Shown here piece by piece: positions 1 to 11,529 of a stretch of 64,000 bases of DNA. Position numbers and translations under genes: made by a program. The stretch spans positions 190,727 through 254,726 of the forward strand of contig CAJJDO010000003.1 in assembly GCA_905183005.1 (NCBI GenBank), in the 5' to 3' direction. The DNA comes from Paramecium pentaurelia. Its lineage: Eukaryota > Ciliophora > Oligohymenophorea > Peniculida > Parameciidae. Within the stretch, counting starts at the first letter, position 1, and every line of letters starts with the position of its first letter. The notes below the pieces were generated by a model. The model was not told where the DNA came from and ran no database searches. It was given only the letters and a program-made list of their open reading frames with translations.

Positions 1-494
1 TTAAGAACCTCTTCCTGAGTCTGAAGTTGTTCCTTAAAGATAAAGACAATGTATTTAATAAATTTATTAATTTAGAAGGAGAAAAAAGAGAAAGAAACAC
101 AAGACAAAATAGAGGAGCTCCAAGAGGTGAAAATAGAGGTCAAGATAGAAGAGAAAACAGAGATAACAGAGATAATAGAGATAATAGAGATAACAGAGAT
201 AACAGAGATAGAAGAGATAATAGAGATAATAGAGAAAATAGAGAAAGAAGAGATAACAGAGATAACAGAGACAACAGAGACAACAGAGATAACAGAGATA
301 ACAGAGACAATAGAGATAGAAGAGATAATAGAGACAATAGAGACAATAGAGACAATAGAGATAACAGAGATAACAGAGACAATAGAGATAACAGAGACAG
401 AAGAGATAACAGAGATAATAGAGATAACAGAGACAATAATAGATAAAACAATACAAGAAATACCAATACAAGAGAATAAGAAAAGAAATAATGA
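1..494 (+). CDS. RDN-repeat low-complexity protein, 5' partial
   Basis: The reading frame enters from the left edge with codons starting at base 2. A 25-nt GT-AG intron at 51-75 joins it to a long arginine/aspartate/asparagine tract and it stops at TGA 492-494, giving 155 visible residues. From about residue 40 to 135 the protein is nearly pure repeats of the RDN type (R-D-N, R-D-R-R), preceded by an arginine/glycine-rich stretch (NRGAPRGENRG). No domain is recognised. Such tails occur on RNA-binding proteins, but that is inference. The DNA repeat leaves other frames and the opposite strand open as well; the sense frame is preferred because it splices cleanly and uses ciliate glutamine codons upstream. 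Confidence 0.75.
165..441. repeat. Degenerate 9-bp coding tandem repeat (GATAACAGA-like)
   Basis: About thirty tandem copies of a nine-base unit close to AGAGATAAC, with variants AGAGACAAT, AGAGATAAT and AGAGATAGA. The unit is a multiple of three, so array length can change without shifting the reading frame of the RDN protein. The substitutions are mostly synonymous (AAC/AAT, GAT/GAC), which suggests selection on the protein repeat. Confidence 0.9.
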
Positions 495-578
495 GATATA
501 AATCATTTGTTTAAGAAATACATTAAATTTTAAAATAATCCAAAATTTATTTATTTAGATTATTTTAATTAATATTCT

Positions 579-1456
579 ATGCAGAATGATCTAAATCTAT
601 CTTTGAGTTCCGCACAAAATAAATAAACAATAATGGTCATTGGATTACAACAAGCTGGAAAGACTACACTTGTTTAGAAATTTGCAGCTATAAATTAAAA
701 GCTATTTTAAGAATCAAAGATTTCAGATTACGATATTGAATTAATAGATACACCATCATATGATTCTTTCTTCACATTATTACCTTTTAGGGATCCAAAA
801 GTGACAGCATATATCATTATATTTTGTGAGTAAAATACAGACATTATGAAATCTATCAAGTAAATTAGAAAAAAGTTATTTACAATAAATGGACAGCATA
901 AAAGGACTATAATACTTTTAAATGAATTTGCATATGATAATTAGTCTTCTGAAATTTAAGATGAAATTATGAATATAAAGTAATGGTGTAAACAATAGGA
1001 TATTGTATTTTCCTAGTTAGATGTAAGAAGAGCATCATCTAAAGAAATAGGTATAATTAATTCTTATTAAGTCAATATATTTGAAAGGATGTATATGAAA
1101 AGAATACGAACTACTTTGACATAGAAAATATTTATCATTCTGTAATCTGTAATTGCAATATTTGTATTTCTATTTGCTCTTTGGTTGTCTATTAAGGATC
1201 CATCTTTAATTGTATTATATAATAATTTTTGTTTTAGATAAGTAATACTTCATTGGAGATTTACTGCTTAGCATTGCTATGTTTAGGAATTTCACATATT
1301 TTCATTCCATATTTTTGTATTATATCAATAGTATTTTTAGTGAAAACAGGAATAAAGGATTCAAATACTTAATGCATTAATAGAGTAAACAACATTTAGT
1401 TAGTAAGTCCAAAATTTTCAGTTGTTTAGTTACTGTTATCTCAGTAATAACCCTGA
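579..1456 (+). CDS. P-loop small-GTPase-like protein with C-terminal membrane segments
   Basis: 283 residues, one 26-nt intron at 1212-1237, stop TGA 1454-1456. Residues 22-30 form a Walker A loop (GLQQAGKTT), like those of Arf/SR-beta-type G proteins. A DTPS motif about 30 residues later stands where switch II begins, and LLNEF near residue 110 lies where the N/TKxD base-recognition motif would be, although it is degenerate. After residue 190 there are two strongly hydrophobic segments, so it is probably tail-anchored in a membrane. An in-frame ATG at 633 is an alternative start, but it leaves only four residues before the P-loop. Nucleotide binding is likely. GTP specificity is uncertain because the base-recognition motif is poor; SR-beta-like or a divergent Arf relative are alternatives. 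Confidence 0.8.
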
Positions 1457-2371
1457 TTATTGCCTCCATGTTTTTCTAGTTGCTATCCTGCCTAATAATG
1501 TCTATACTTTTCACGCTTAATTCAGTTCTTTGCTTATTTTTTACATGTTATTTATGAAAAGTTATTTTTATACAGATCAGATAATGATTATTTATACAAA
1601 GATGTTAAACTTGAATTAATATGATAAATAAACTGTATTTCTATCATTTTTACATTTTTATTATTTTATCGATTCCTTGAATATATAACTTATTTATTTA
1701 CAAATTTTATATAGTTTTACAAATATTTCGTATAATTTTTAATCTCTTACTAAAATTGATCTATTTTATTTTTCAATATCTTTCTAAAATCATATAATAT
1801 AACAAAAACCTTAATGGAGATTTTTATTGTATTTTACAAATGATTTAATAGAGACTTATTAAAATTTGATTAACTATTTAAATTAGTGATATATTATAAA
1901 TAGACATATGAATCCTATTTGCTATTTAGATAAAATTTTTGTTTATAAATATCCTTTGTAATTAAAATGATATGATTAACTAAAAATGAAACCTATAATA
2001 TTAAAAATAATAAACTTCTTAATATTATAACTAAAATTTTATCAATGAAAAATAAGATGATTAGAAAAGGAATAAAATAACTTAATCTTTATATGAATAT
2101 GAATTTAATGATTATATTTTAATTTTATTGAATTTTTAAAAGGAAATAAGTTTAGAAATTATATTCTTTTGATGAAAACAAAAAAATATAAAATAAATAA
2201 AATAAAAATAAATGATACACTACTTATGTGTTATTAAAATATCATATGATAATTTATTAAAATAATTTAATTAATTAAGAACATCGCCATTCTCAGTTTA
2301 TGTTTAAGAATTATTTTCTTGAGAATGTAATATTAGAAAATAATTTTAAAAATTACAACATATTTCTTTTT
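1457..2371. other. AT-rich intergenic stretch, no gene seen
   Basis: About 0.9 kb of very AT-rich sequence between two plus-strand genes. Frames are open only because TGA is rare; none has coding character, a credible start or matched introns. I see no RNA gene or repeat here. Confidence 0.6.
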
Positions 2372-3261
2372 ATGTCATAGCAAGAAAATTGTAGCATTTG
2401 CTTTGAGGATTATGAAGATCCTGTTAAATTACCTTGTAATCATATTTTTTGTAGAGATTGTATAGTGGTTGCTCTGGAAGTATATTATTTTAATAAAATC
2501 TAAGTAAAGACAGAGTTGTCCAATCTGTAGAAGACTATGTTGTAATTACATTAACTCACCATTTCTTTCCATCACTCAACCTGAAGAAAGTTTGCATGAG
2601 CAAGAGGGAGATCCTTGTTTTATTTACAGAATAACTATACATCACAATGCTTAAGCTCAATTTAATTTCTTTGAAAAAAGGTATGAAGTATAAGAATATT
2701 TTTAGATATGTTGAAATGATTACAGAAGCTTTAAAAAAAAACTTGACTTTTATAATTGATCCTCAATACAATGACTGTTGCATGAGAGTTAAACTAATTG
2801 AATGTGTACCAGTTCATCAGCATTCAATTTACGTCTGTACAGTATAGAATATTCAACGTCTAAAAATAATTGGATTTTCTGAAAGAAATATTAAGGATTC
2901 TGATTCTGTATAATTTATAAATAATATTTAGAAACTGAAATATGCAACTACCCAATCAATAATTGACAATTTCGATTAAGAAACTTTAATACTCTACTAG
3001 AAATTACATATATGTATAGAAAAAATAATAGAAATATTATCATTGAATGAAAATGCAAAGAATTAATTATTGGCACTTGCTGGTAATAAGGATGAGATAT
3101 AACCAGAAAAAATATCGAAACATTCATTAGAACTTTTATAAACTATATAGATGTGTGAAAATGGACTTTTAAAATGGTATTATAGTACAGACATTAATGG
3201 AAGATTAGGAGTCATTCTAAAACATTATGAATCTTATCTGAATTATTGTTAGAACTAATGA
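2372..3261 (+). CDS. RING-finger plus LON-domain protein (LONRF-like)
   Basis: 279 residues. Introns at 2480-2504 (25 nt, ending AAG) and 2681-2705 (25 nt). Residues 6-50 form a C3HC4 RING finger (CSIC, LPCNHIFC, RDC, SCPIC) typical of ubiquitin E3 ligases. The following region has the FEKRY...M signature of the Lon N-terminal (substrate-binding) domain, then a helical part. No ATPase or protease domain follows, so it is not Lon protease. The combination matches LONRF-type proteins, although those usually carry TPR repeats that are absent here. The likely role is substrate recognition for ubiquitination. Only 54 bp separate it from the next gene. Confidence 0.85.
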
Positions 3262-3315
3262 TTATCATATTTTATATATTTTTTATTTTCAAACGTTCAT
3301 TTTATTTTAATTTAT

Positions 3316-5496
3316 ATGTAGGCTCGTATTCAACAGCTATCTAAACATATTCCAGATAAGCGTATTCACAACTATGCTTTTTCCACATAAGCAATCATAG
3401 GAAGAGGATCGTATGGAGTAGTCTATATTGGAAGAAATATAGATTCAGGGTATTCGATATTATAATTTCTATTTTAGGTAAATTGTTGCTATTAAAGCAA
3501 TCGCCTTTCAACAATATTCCTCTGAGAATCAAACATTATTACAAAAAGAAATTGATATAATGAAAGACTTAGACTGTCCAAATATAGTTAGACTTATCGA
3601 TGTAATTACAACGGCTAATAATTGTTATATAATTTCGGAACTGTGTACAGGAGGAGACTTAAAAGAATACATGAAAAGATCAGTAATAGTTTAATCTAAT
3701 ATTGTAGGGACCAATCGAGGAATCAGCTGCTACTAAAATATTGATATAAATATTGCGGGGGATTCTTTAATCATTTAAAAGAGGAATTATTCATAGAGAT
3801 CTAAAACCAGCTAATATATTAGTGGCTAACAATAATATATTCAAAATTGCAGATTTTGGATTTGCCAAACGATTTGACAAATTAGATGAAGATTTGATGA
3901 CATCTCTTGTAGGAACTCCACTCTATATGTCTCCATAAGTATTATTAAGAAGATAATACACATCTAAATGTGATGTATGGTCAATAGGATTAATCTTCTA
4001 TGAAATGATAGAAGGTAAAACTCCTTGGAATGTTAGAGATATATTAGATCTAGTTAATAAACAAAGAAATTAAAAAATTAATTTTTGTAATTTAATTTTT
4101 ATTATAATTAGCCAAAAAAATATCAAAACTAGCTTAATAATTTATAACTGGTTGTTTGACATATGAAGAAAATAATAGATTTGGTTGGGAGTAAGTTTTT
4201 ACTCATCCTTTATTTGAAAATGCATTTGAAAGACAACCAAAAAAAGAAACATAACAATAATCTCAACCTTAACCTCAAACATAAAATCCATAAACATAGC
4301 CTTAAATTTAATAATTATATTAACAAACATAATAACCTCCATAAAATCCTGCACAAAATTAACCTTAGTAAATAGCTTAAAATAAGAATACTTCAAAATA
4401 GTAATAAGCTTCAATGCATTAACAATAAATTTAATAAGTTTTCTCTTAAACTTAACCATTATAATAACTATAATAACAAATTCCTAATTAATAATAAAAA
4501 ACAATAATTCAACCTACATAACAACAACCATAATTTTCAAATACTTCAAATTTAACTCCTTAAGAGGTTAAATAAAATAAATCAATGCAAATAATACCTA
4601 ATATCAGTTCAAATGATGATAAAATTAAAAGAAATACAATATCTCCTCTATAATTACATATTGACAATAGATAAGTTTAATTGATTAAAGGTAAGCATTA
4701 TTTAAAAACTCATGCTTCTCCTTAAAATGATGAAGAAAATAAAAATAATATATCAAATTAAAAAATAGCAAATTGTTAAACATAACCTAATACTTAAAAG
4801 AAGGATAGAACTGTTAGTGTAGTTCATCATAAAGTCGAATCATAATAGACTACTAGTAGATATAGTGATAATAAATAATGTAGAGAAGATCAATTCAAAT
4901 CTGAAAGAAATTATTGTCCTCCAAAACATTTGTATTAACAATCAGAGCCAAAATTTTTATTTCATAGATAATCTTCTGAAAATGATGAATTCACTATTAA
5001 TAGAATGCTTATTTAAAATTAAATAGAATTTTTGTTATTTCTAAAAAAACTAAGAGAATAACTTCTTGAATTCTATGGCAATAATCATTTGTAAGCATCT
5101 ACTGTTGAAAAATTATCTTTTATACTTTTAAAAAATGTAATGATCAAAACTACTGATATAAAAACTAATCTTGTTGATAAATAAATCAATATATTAGATT
5201 TAAGAGATTTTGAACATTTTAGAATGACAGAATCATTTAGAAATTTAGAAAAATGCATTTTAGAGATTCATTTTGAAACATTTAATCAATTCTAAGAAAC
5301 TTTCTTACATTTAAATGAAAATTTAAATTTAGTTATGTAGGATACAGATTTCTTAGAAATATTTAATAACAATTTTGAATATTCCATTCATTTTGTTAAA
5401 TATGCTTATAATTTAACTGCCTAATTTATTAAATGTAACTATTAATATTATTTTAAGCCTTTTTATATGATTAAGTTCTTGAATGTTCAAATGTGA
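3316..5496 (+). CDS. Ser/Thr protein kinase, ULK/ATG1-like, with Gln-rich linker
   Basis: 700 residues. Introns at 3450-3477 (28 nt), 3683-3707 (25) and 4087-4111 (25), each restoring frame. The N-terminal kinase domain (about residues 20-275) shows a glycine loop (GRGSYGVVY), VAIK lysine, HRDLKPANI catalytic loop, DFGFAK and GTPLYMSPQ activation segment, and DVWSIGL. The DFGFA and LYMSP signatures resemble ULK/ATG1 kinases. A glutamine/asparagine-rich linker (about 285-400, mostly TAA/TAG codons) leads to a helical C-terminal region of about 200 residues without a recognised domain. All catalytic residues are present. A role in autophagy or ciliary signalling is possible but inferred only from kinase type; ciliates have large expansions of this class. 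Confidence 0.9.
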
Positions 5497-5549
5497 AGAT
5501 TGTCAATTTTACTTTTCTTTTGGGATAATTAGCTTAATATTTATAATAA

Positions 5550-5675
5550 ATGTCATTTTCTCCAAATGATGTTAATAAACTGTTAAGTAATTGTCGTAGT
5601 TTCAAGGAGGATTTTAGATTAAAAAGAGTTGAATGTCTAAGTTTGATGGAAAAACTTATAGTTAAATACAATTGA
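5550..5675 (+). CDS. Possible 41-residue small ORF
   Basis: Begins at ATG 5550 and ends at TGA 5673-5675, just 53 bp after the kinase stop. The peptide is charged (FKEDFRLKRVECLSL) with ordinary codon use. No family is recognised. It may be a small gene, a remnant exon of the kinase, or chance. I could not find a GT-AG intron of normal length joining it to the kinase. Confidence 0.3.
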   Translation: MSFSPNDVNKLLSNCRSFKEDFRLKRVECLSLMEKLIVKYN

Positions 5676-5900
5676 TTTAATAAATAAATAATTATCATTC
5701 ATTTTATCTATGTTTAAAATATCAATTTATAATAATTATTGTATTGATTAATATAAATTTTATTAATATATAATAATTTACATCTATATTAATTTAAGAA
5801 TAAGTAATCTTAGTATAAAAACAAATAATTATAGATAAAATAATAGGAAATAAAGTATTTTAAATTTAAAATTTAAACATGATTCTGTATTATTATAAAT

Positions 5901-6650
5901 TCATCTAAAATCTTTATCAATTTGAAATATCACCTATTAAATTTTTCTATAAATATTTAATGATTTTAAATACTTATCAATTTCATTAGCTTTTGATATG
6001 TCTTGATTCTTATACAACTATTGAATAGCTTTTTATACATTTGACAATAAAGTGATTGTTGTCAAATATTCCTTAGTTTTTTTTAATTTTATATCACTTT
6101 ATTTTGATTTAGAAATTGTTCTTTTATTTTCTTTCTAAGATTGAAGCATTTTATTGGAAGGATCTAATAGGTTATAATACTCACTTATGTTTTATTTGAT
6201 TAAATTATCAAAAACTAAATTAGGTTTGGATAATGGAATCTTATTATGTTCTGATGTAGAAAAGTATATCTCTGTCTAATCAAGTTTTTTTGGGGTTAAT
6301 TTAATATTATTTGTAGCTTTTAAGAAATTATAAATTTTTATTACTATTAATTTATTCAATTAAATTATCTTGAAGTGCATGAACTGAATTATGAGTTTAT
6401 TGTTTTTGTGTATCTAAAGGTATTAGAGGAGTTATTGACAAAGATTATCTATGTTCATGCCACATATTGATCAATTATAGGACATTTTCATTAGATTTTT
6501 TGATTTGTTTAGCTTATATAATAATTATTCAATACTTCTTTCAGTTGATTTAGAATTAGAATTCATATAGTATCGTTTGGAACCTGATTGATTACCAGCA
6601 TAAACCTCATTTATTTCAGTCTTAATTCTTTCGAATTAGTAAGGTTTCAT
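5901..6650 (-). CDS. Hypothetical protein, 232 aa
   Basis: Starts at the ATG complementary to 6648-6650 and stops at 5901-5903. Introns at 6513-6535 (23 nt) and 6317-6344 (28 nt) restore a single frame of 232 residues. The protein is polar and rich in Gln, Asn, Ser and Lys, with predicted helix near the C-terminus (YLTTITLLSNVQKAIQQLY). No domain, signal peptide or membrane segment is recognised. It is transcribed toward the ULK-like kinase gene. Confidence 0.75.
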
Positions 6651-6863
6651 TTTTTAGAATTATTATAAAATTAAATTAAATGTCTTATAGAATAATTTAT
6701 AGACTTAAATTTAATACTTAAAATATTGATTATACTTAAATATTTCATTAAATAAGGAATATCTATTATATTATTAAAGTATAAAATTTCTATAATTTGA
6801 TTTAAAATTTTATGTGTATGAAATTTAATTATATAATATTTTGTATTTTATTATTAAAAAAAT

Positions 6864-8103
6864 TCACTATTGTTATTTTTTACGATGTTGAGGACTGCCT
6901 ACATTTGATTTACTTTATCTAGTTGGGGAGATTATTTTAGATCTTAAACTTCTAAACTATAATTTTAATTCATCCTTATTTGGAATTTAATTTAGATGAG
7001 GACTATTATTTCCTTTAACAAAGAAGTTATTATTTTAAGAAAAAGGAATTTTTCTTGTGACTTTTGTGCTTTAATTAGAAAAAAGCTTAATTGCAAATTC
7101 CATGATTCCTTCATTTACAGGATCATTTTATTATGGTAATTAATTATTTTGATTACTTCTAGATGTAAGTAAGCCTGATTTGGCTAGATCAATATTACCC
7201 ATTGAAACTTATCTAGATTTTACCCTAGTGGTCATTGATCCTTTATTTATAGGTTATTATTATTATTATTATAATGTTTTATGAGAATTTTGTTGATGTT
7301 AAGAAATTACTATCTTAACAGTTGGAGGCTTATTAGAAGTTGTTGTAAATTTTGGATAGCGAGATATAAATGGTACTTTTAAGTTTTAATTTGCTTTGAT
7401 TTACTTTTCTATATTCATTTTAATTGTATTAGATGGTGTTTGACTCTTAGTTGGAAAGTGATTTATTCTAATCTATAATTTAGGTTCTAAAAAATCAATT
7501 GGATCTGCTATCTCATTACAGTTTCCAATCTATATAATAAGATCTTTAAGCAATGTCGAATTTGTGATTTTCGAATAATCAGCTTAAGTTGTGACTAATT
7601 TTAAATCCTTTAAAAGATATTTCATATTTTCAACTGAACAATCATCTGATGAATCCTTTTACTTCACTGGACTATGTTGTACATCATTATGTACTCCCAA
7701 TTCTTTTTTAATTTTACGATATTATATATTTCTAATCTTTTCCATTCTACAATTAATTAAGTTAGAATGAAAGTTTCTAGGAATATTTATGTGATATTTG
7801 TAGTATTCAAGAAGAGATTAAATTCGAGTATCTGATTCTGAAGACTTATAAAATCTTAGGTTATAGAAATATCATATACCTTCTTAAGTATTCATTCTCT
7901 AAATCATATGTATTCGTATCATAATGTCTAATTCGTGATTTAGTTCTTTTGTTTTCTAAAATATCATTAATGTCTCTTTAGAAGTAAAAATTTTATGATT
8001 GTGCATATTTACAATATAAGGCTTTTGTAAGAACAAGAGAGAATGAACCATCTTGTTTATATTTCAAGCAAAATAAACAAGCAGCACTTGAGTCTTGCTT
8101 CAT
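6864..8103 (-). CDS. Paralogous ciliate family protein (CLFC / DIN / EYL-RFY type), member 1
   Basis: 404 residues, one 25-nt intron at 7855-7879, stop complementary to 6864-6866. The N-terminal about 130 residues are conserved with the gene at 41329-42610: a CLFC motif near residue 9, ALYCKYAQSQNFYFQRDIN near 27-45, NEYLRRFY and EYYKYHINIPR further on. The rest is Gln/Ser/Asn-rich and basic, with a short polyGln run (TAA codons, near 7260) and SP/TP sites such as HSPVK and SPTRQ. It matches no domain I know. The two paired cysteines (C-x2-C) and the basic tail leave zinc or nucleic-acid binding open, but this is speculation. Confidence 0.85.
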
Positions 8104-8620
8104 AATAATTATTATGTTAAATTATATAATTTAATGAAAAAATATCTAATAACAAACAAATTTACAATACTTATTTTATCATCTTAATTATAGTACTTTT
8201 CTTGTCTAATTCCATTAATTTAATTTCTATATTTTAAGTAGTAATAAATAATCAGTTTAGAGATTATATATTTAAATGAATAATATTACTTACAAAATTA
8301 ATGAGAATTTATAAACTATTATGATTTTATTTAATTGAAATAGAAGATTTTATATTTATGATCCATTTTAATTAATAAACATATTTACAATAATATGTCA
8401 AATATTAGTATGCAAGATAGTTATATATTTATCTAATATGAAAATGTAATTGAAATATTTAATTAAGATATATTAAAAAACTTATAAAGGTTTTCATCTA
8501 TAAAATTAAAAATTATATAGTCTTATTTTTAATAAAAATGATTTATATATTTATTTTTTATTTTTATAATATAAGAATAGAAGATAGTAATTAATATTTA
8601 TTAATATTTAGAAATTGAAT
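8104..8620. other. Intergenic, no gene seen
   Basis: About 0.5 kb of AT-rich sequence between two minus-strand genes. It should contain the promoter of the gene starting at 8103. No distinct motif stands out. Confidence 0.6.
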
Positions 8621-9812
8621 TCACAAAAAATCAGGCACAAATTTATCTCTCTAACTTAGATAATCTGTTAATGAAAATTCATCAAAGCACATTATTCCAT
8701 CATTTTTAAATGACATTTCTGTAAGTCCTCTTTATTTTATTATTTTTCTGTTTATTTTCTTTTCTTTTTCAATCCAATTAGGACAGTATATTTAATAATA
8801 AATTCTTTCCTCAGCTTCAATTACTCCTAATAATTGCTATTTTAAATTATTTTCTAATTCTGGTTTATATAACTAATTATTTTTATTTTTTTTACTTTTT
8901 AATAGTTTGGTATTCTTTAAACTAAGGCTTTTAATTTTTAAAGTAATTAACATTGCGGATGTTAGGCTGATGATGAATTTGTAATAAGTATAAAATAATT
9001 TTCTAGATATTTAGTCTAAATTATTTACTTGCCTAAATATCATACTCAAATAAGAATTAGCCCATTTCAGAATTCAAAAAGAAGTGTTATAATGGATTCT
9101 TTGATCTCTGTAATAGAAATTATTATATTTGCATTCTTTACATCTTCCATAAATTGTCATTTGCAAATCCTCTTTTAATTAACATATAAAAGCATTATCT
9201 AAATGTATCAAAAATTGTGAATCCTTTATAAATTATTTATTTTTATGAAAAGGAGTCAGATTATTGCTATTCATCCAATAATTAATCTAAATCATTAGAA
9301 CTTGAAAGTTCTTTATATTATTAAATTTATTAGAAAAGACTGGGGATAACATGCTTTGAATAAGAGTTTTAGTTTAAATAATATTCTTTTTCTTATATTT
9401 TCTTTTCAACCTCAAAAAAACCTTAGAATTCTAACTCTTCTTTGAAGAACTGTATATAAGAAGTGATATACCTTATTATAATGTTCTTAGACGATTAAAA
9501 TGGCAAAAATTTCATTTAATAGTTCAGCTAAATAAATATCCTCAACTGAATTTTAGGCTATTAGAATTAGAAACCTTTCTATTATATAATAATGAAAATA
9601 CTTTAAAAATCATCAAATTTACCTCTTACTTTTCCATAACCAGAATACATCTCTAACACTTTATCCTCTAAAACATCTTAATCAATAAATTTCTTTCTAA
9701 TTTCTTTCTATAAAGTAAACCACTTAAAGTCTAATTCAATATCTCTTCGCATTTCAAAGAAAAATATTGACCTTTTTAAATCAAAAATCATGAATCCTCT
9801 AAATTATAGCAT
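8621..9812 (-). CDS. Hypothetical multi-exon protein, about 365 aa
   Basis: Starts at the ATG complementary to 9810-9812 (an in-frame ATG at 9791 is an alternative) and stops at 8621-8623. Four introns, 9579-9601 (23 nt), 9450-9471 (22), 9003-9028 (26) and 8873-8895 (23), give one frame of 365 residues. Segments such as FLILIAQNSVEDIYLAELL and the acidic/Gln-rich ELSSSNDLDQLLDEQQQ look genuinely coding. In the middle (about 9080-9330) a second frame is also long and contains CKEC, so the exon structure there is not certain. No domain is recognised. Confidence 0.6.
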
Positions 9813-10421
9813 TTTTTAATTAATTAAGATCAATAAAAAAAGCTTTTATTACTTAAATCACACATCAGGATCTTTTAATAATTATCTATTCCAAGACATA
9901 TGAATATTTTGGTGAATTAATATTTTGTTAATTTAATCATAGTAAGGAATCAATAAATTAATTAATAGTAATGCTAATCATAAATTCTTACTTAAGGGGA
10001 GAGAATAATATTTAACTATAAAATACAATATAACAAAATTTATGAATATTATTTTTATAAGCATTTGTTTTTCTAAAAAATTCACTATACTGATGATTAT
10101 TAATAATATGTTTTATATTTTTATTATCAAAATAAAAATTAATATCAATAACTTAAAGATAATGTTTGAATTAGAACTTATCAGTTTAAATATTCTTTTA
10201 ATAATGATAATTATATAATTCATAATTCATCAAAGAATCGATTATCTAAATTAGATTATTTTTAAAGTTAAATTAAAAAGGAAGTTATTAAGGAAAATTT
10301 AATTATATTTAGAATAATGAATTAAATGATATATTAATAGAATTTTAAATAAGTAATCTAATTATTGTGTTTATTATTATATATAAATAAAAAAGATCTG
10401 TCATATATAGATATAAATTAA
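9813..10421. other. Intergenic region, second half duplicated
   Basis: AT-rich spacer without recognisable genes. Bases 10091-10421 belong to the exact duplicate described below and recur at 11199-11529. Confidence 0.6.
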
Positions 10422-11197
10422 TCAAATTTTTATGTAATCGCGAATCAAAAGATTTGACAGGCTTGCTATCCAGGCTTTTATTGATATAGTTATGGTGTAC
10501 TATTTATAATTAGAATACTATTACCCATTTGATTTAGTAGTACTTTCAACTCTAGGCTAGTATTATTGATCACTATATTTGAAATCATATGGAGTGAAAT
10601 TATATGTCGAGGGTCGGAATTCTCCAGGTTTATAATCACCTGTATTATCATATAGATGATTATAATCTTCTACATTAACAACATTATTTTTGTAAGGACT
10701 TGATGATAAATAAGGATTCATGTAATCATTAGAGGGAGATATATATGATTTGACTGGAAATGGATCATTAATATCATTATATTTATCCCATTAACTAAAA
10801 TCGTATTTCTTTTTTGGATCACTTGAAACCTAAGGAGCATAATATGATTGATTATTAATAAAGTTATTATCATACTCCTATACATGAACAGGTTACTATA
10901 AAACAACATTATCATTTCTAATAGGATTTGTAATTTGCTATTGACTTTATGGTTAAAATGGAATAGTTGGTATATATTATTATGATGGATATTATTAGGT
11001 TGCCGGTACTTGTGAATACAAAGATTAATTTAAAGGATTATAACTTGGTTAATTAATAAAGTTATAGAGATTAGGACTATTATTGCTAAATCTACTAGAT
11101 TGAGAAGTTTAATATTATCTACTATGTTTATTAATATATTTAGGTTCATAATCTGGTTTATCATCAATTATGAGGTCATCCATATTAGCTTATATTT
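10422..11197 (-). pseudogene. Truncated duplicate of the CRAL-TRIO gene 3' end
   Basis: This carries only the last part of the coding sequence of the gene at 11530-13969, identical to that copy, and ends at the N at 11198. It has no start and no upstream exons. It is interpreted as an assembly duplicate rather than a biological pseudogene. Confidence 0.85.
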
Positions 11198-11198
11198 N
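11198..11198. other. Ambiguous base N (contig junction)
   Basis: The only N seen in the window. It lies exactly between the two copies of the 1107-bp repeat, which supports an unmerged overlap between contigs. Confidence 0.95.
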
Positions 11199-11529
11199 TG
11201 ATGATTATTAATAATATGTTTTATATTTTTATTATCAAAATAAAAATTAATATCAATAACTTAAAGATAATGTTTGAATTAGAACTTATCAGTTTAAATA
11301 TTCTTTTAATAATGATAATTATATAATTCATAATTCATCAAAGAATCGATTATCTAAATTAGATTATTTTTAAAGTTAAATTAAAAAGGAAGTTATTAAG
11401 GAAAATTTAATTATATTTAGAATAATGAATTAAATGATATATTAATAGAATTTTAAATAAGTAATCTAATTATTGTGTTTATTATTATATATAAATAAAA
11501 AAGATCTGTCATATATAGATATAAATTAA

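Noticed and set aside
67..506. Long minus-strand and alternative-frame ORFs across the RDN repeat
   Set aside because: They are shadows of the nine-base repeat, which lacks TGA and standard stops in most frames; they consist only of Ser/Leu/Ile/Tyr repeats.
2372..3261. Lon protease
   Set aside because: Only the N-terminal LON domain is present; there is no AAA ATPase module or Ser-Lys protease domain.
6072..6097. Candidate 26-nt intron in the gene 5901-6650
   Set aside because: It has GT and AG ends, but the frame is continuous only when it is retained; removing it breaks the C-terminal helix.
8873..9400. Deubiquitinase (USP) identity for the gene 8621-9812
   Set aside because: A CKEC pair in one frame suggested a USP zinc motif, but no catalytic Cys box or His box is present, and that frame ends in TGA without a usable intron.
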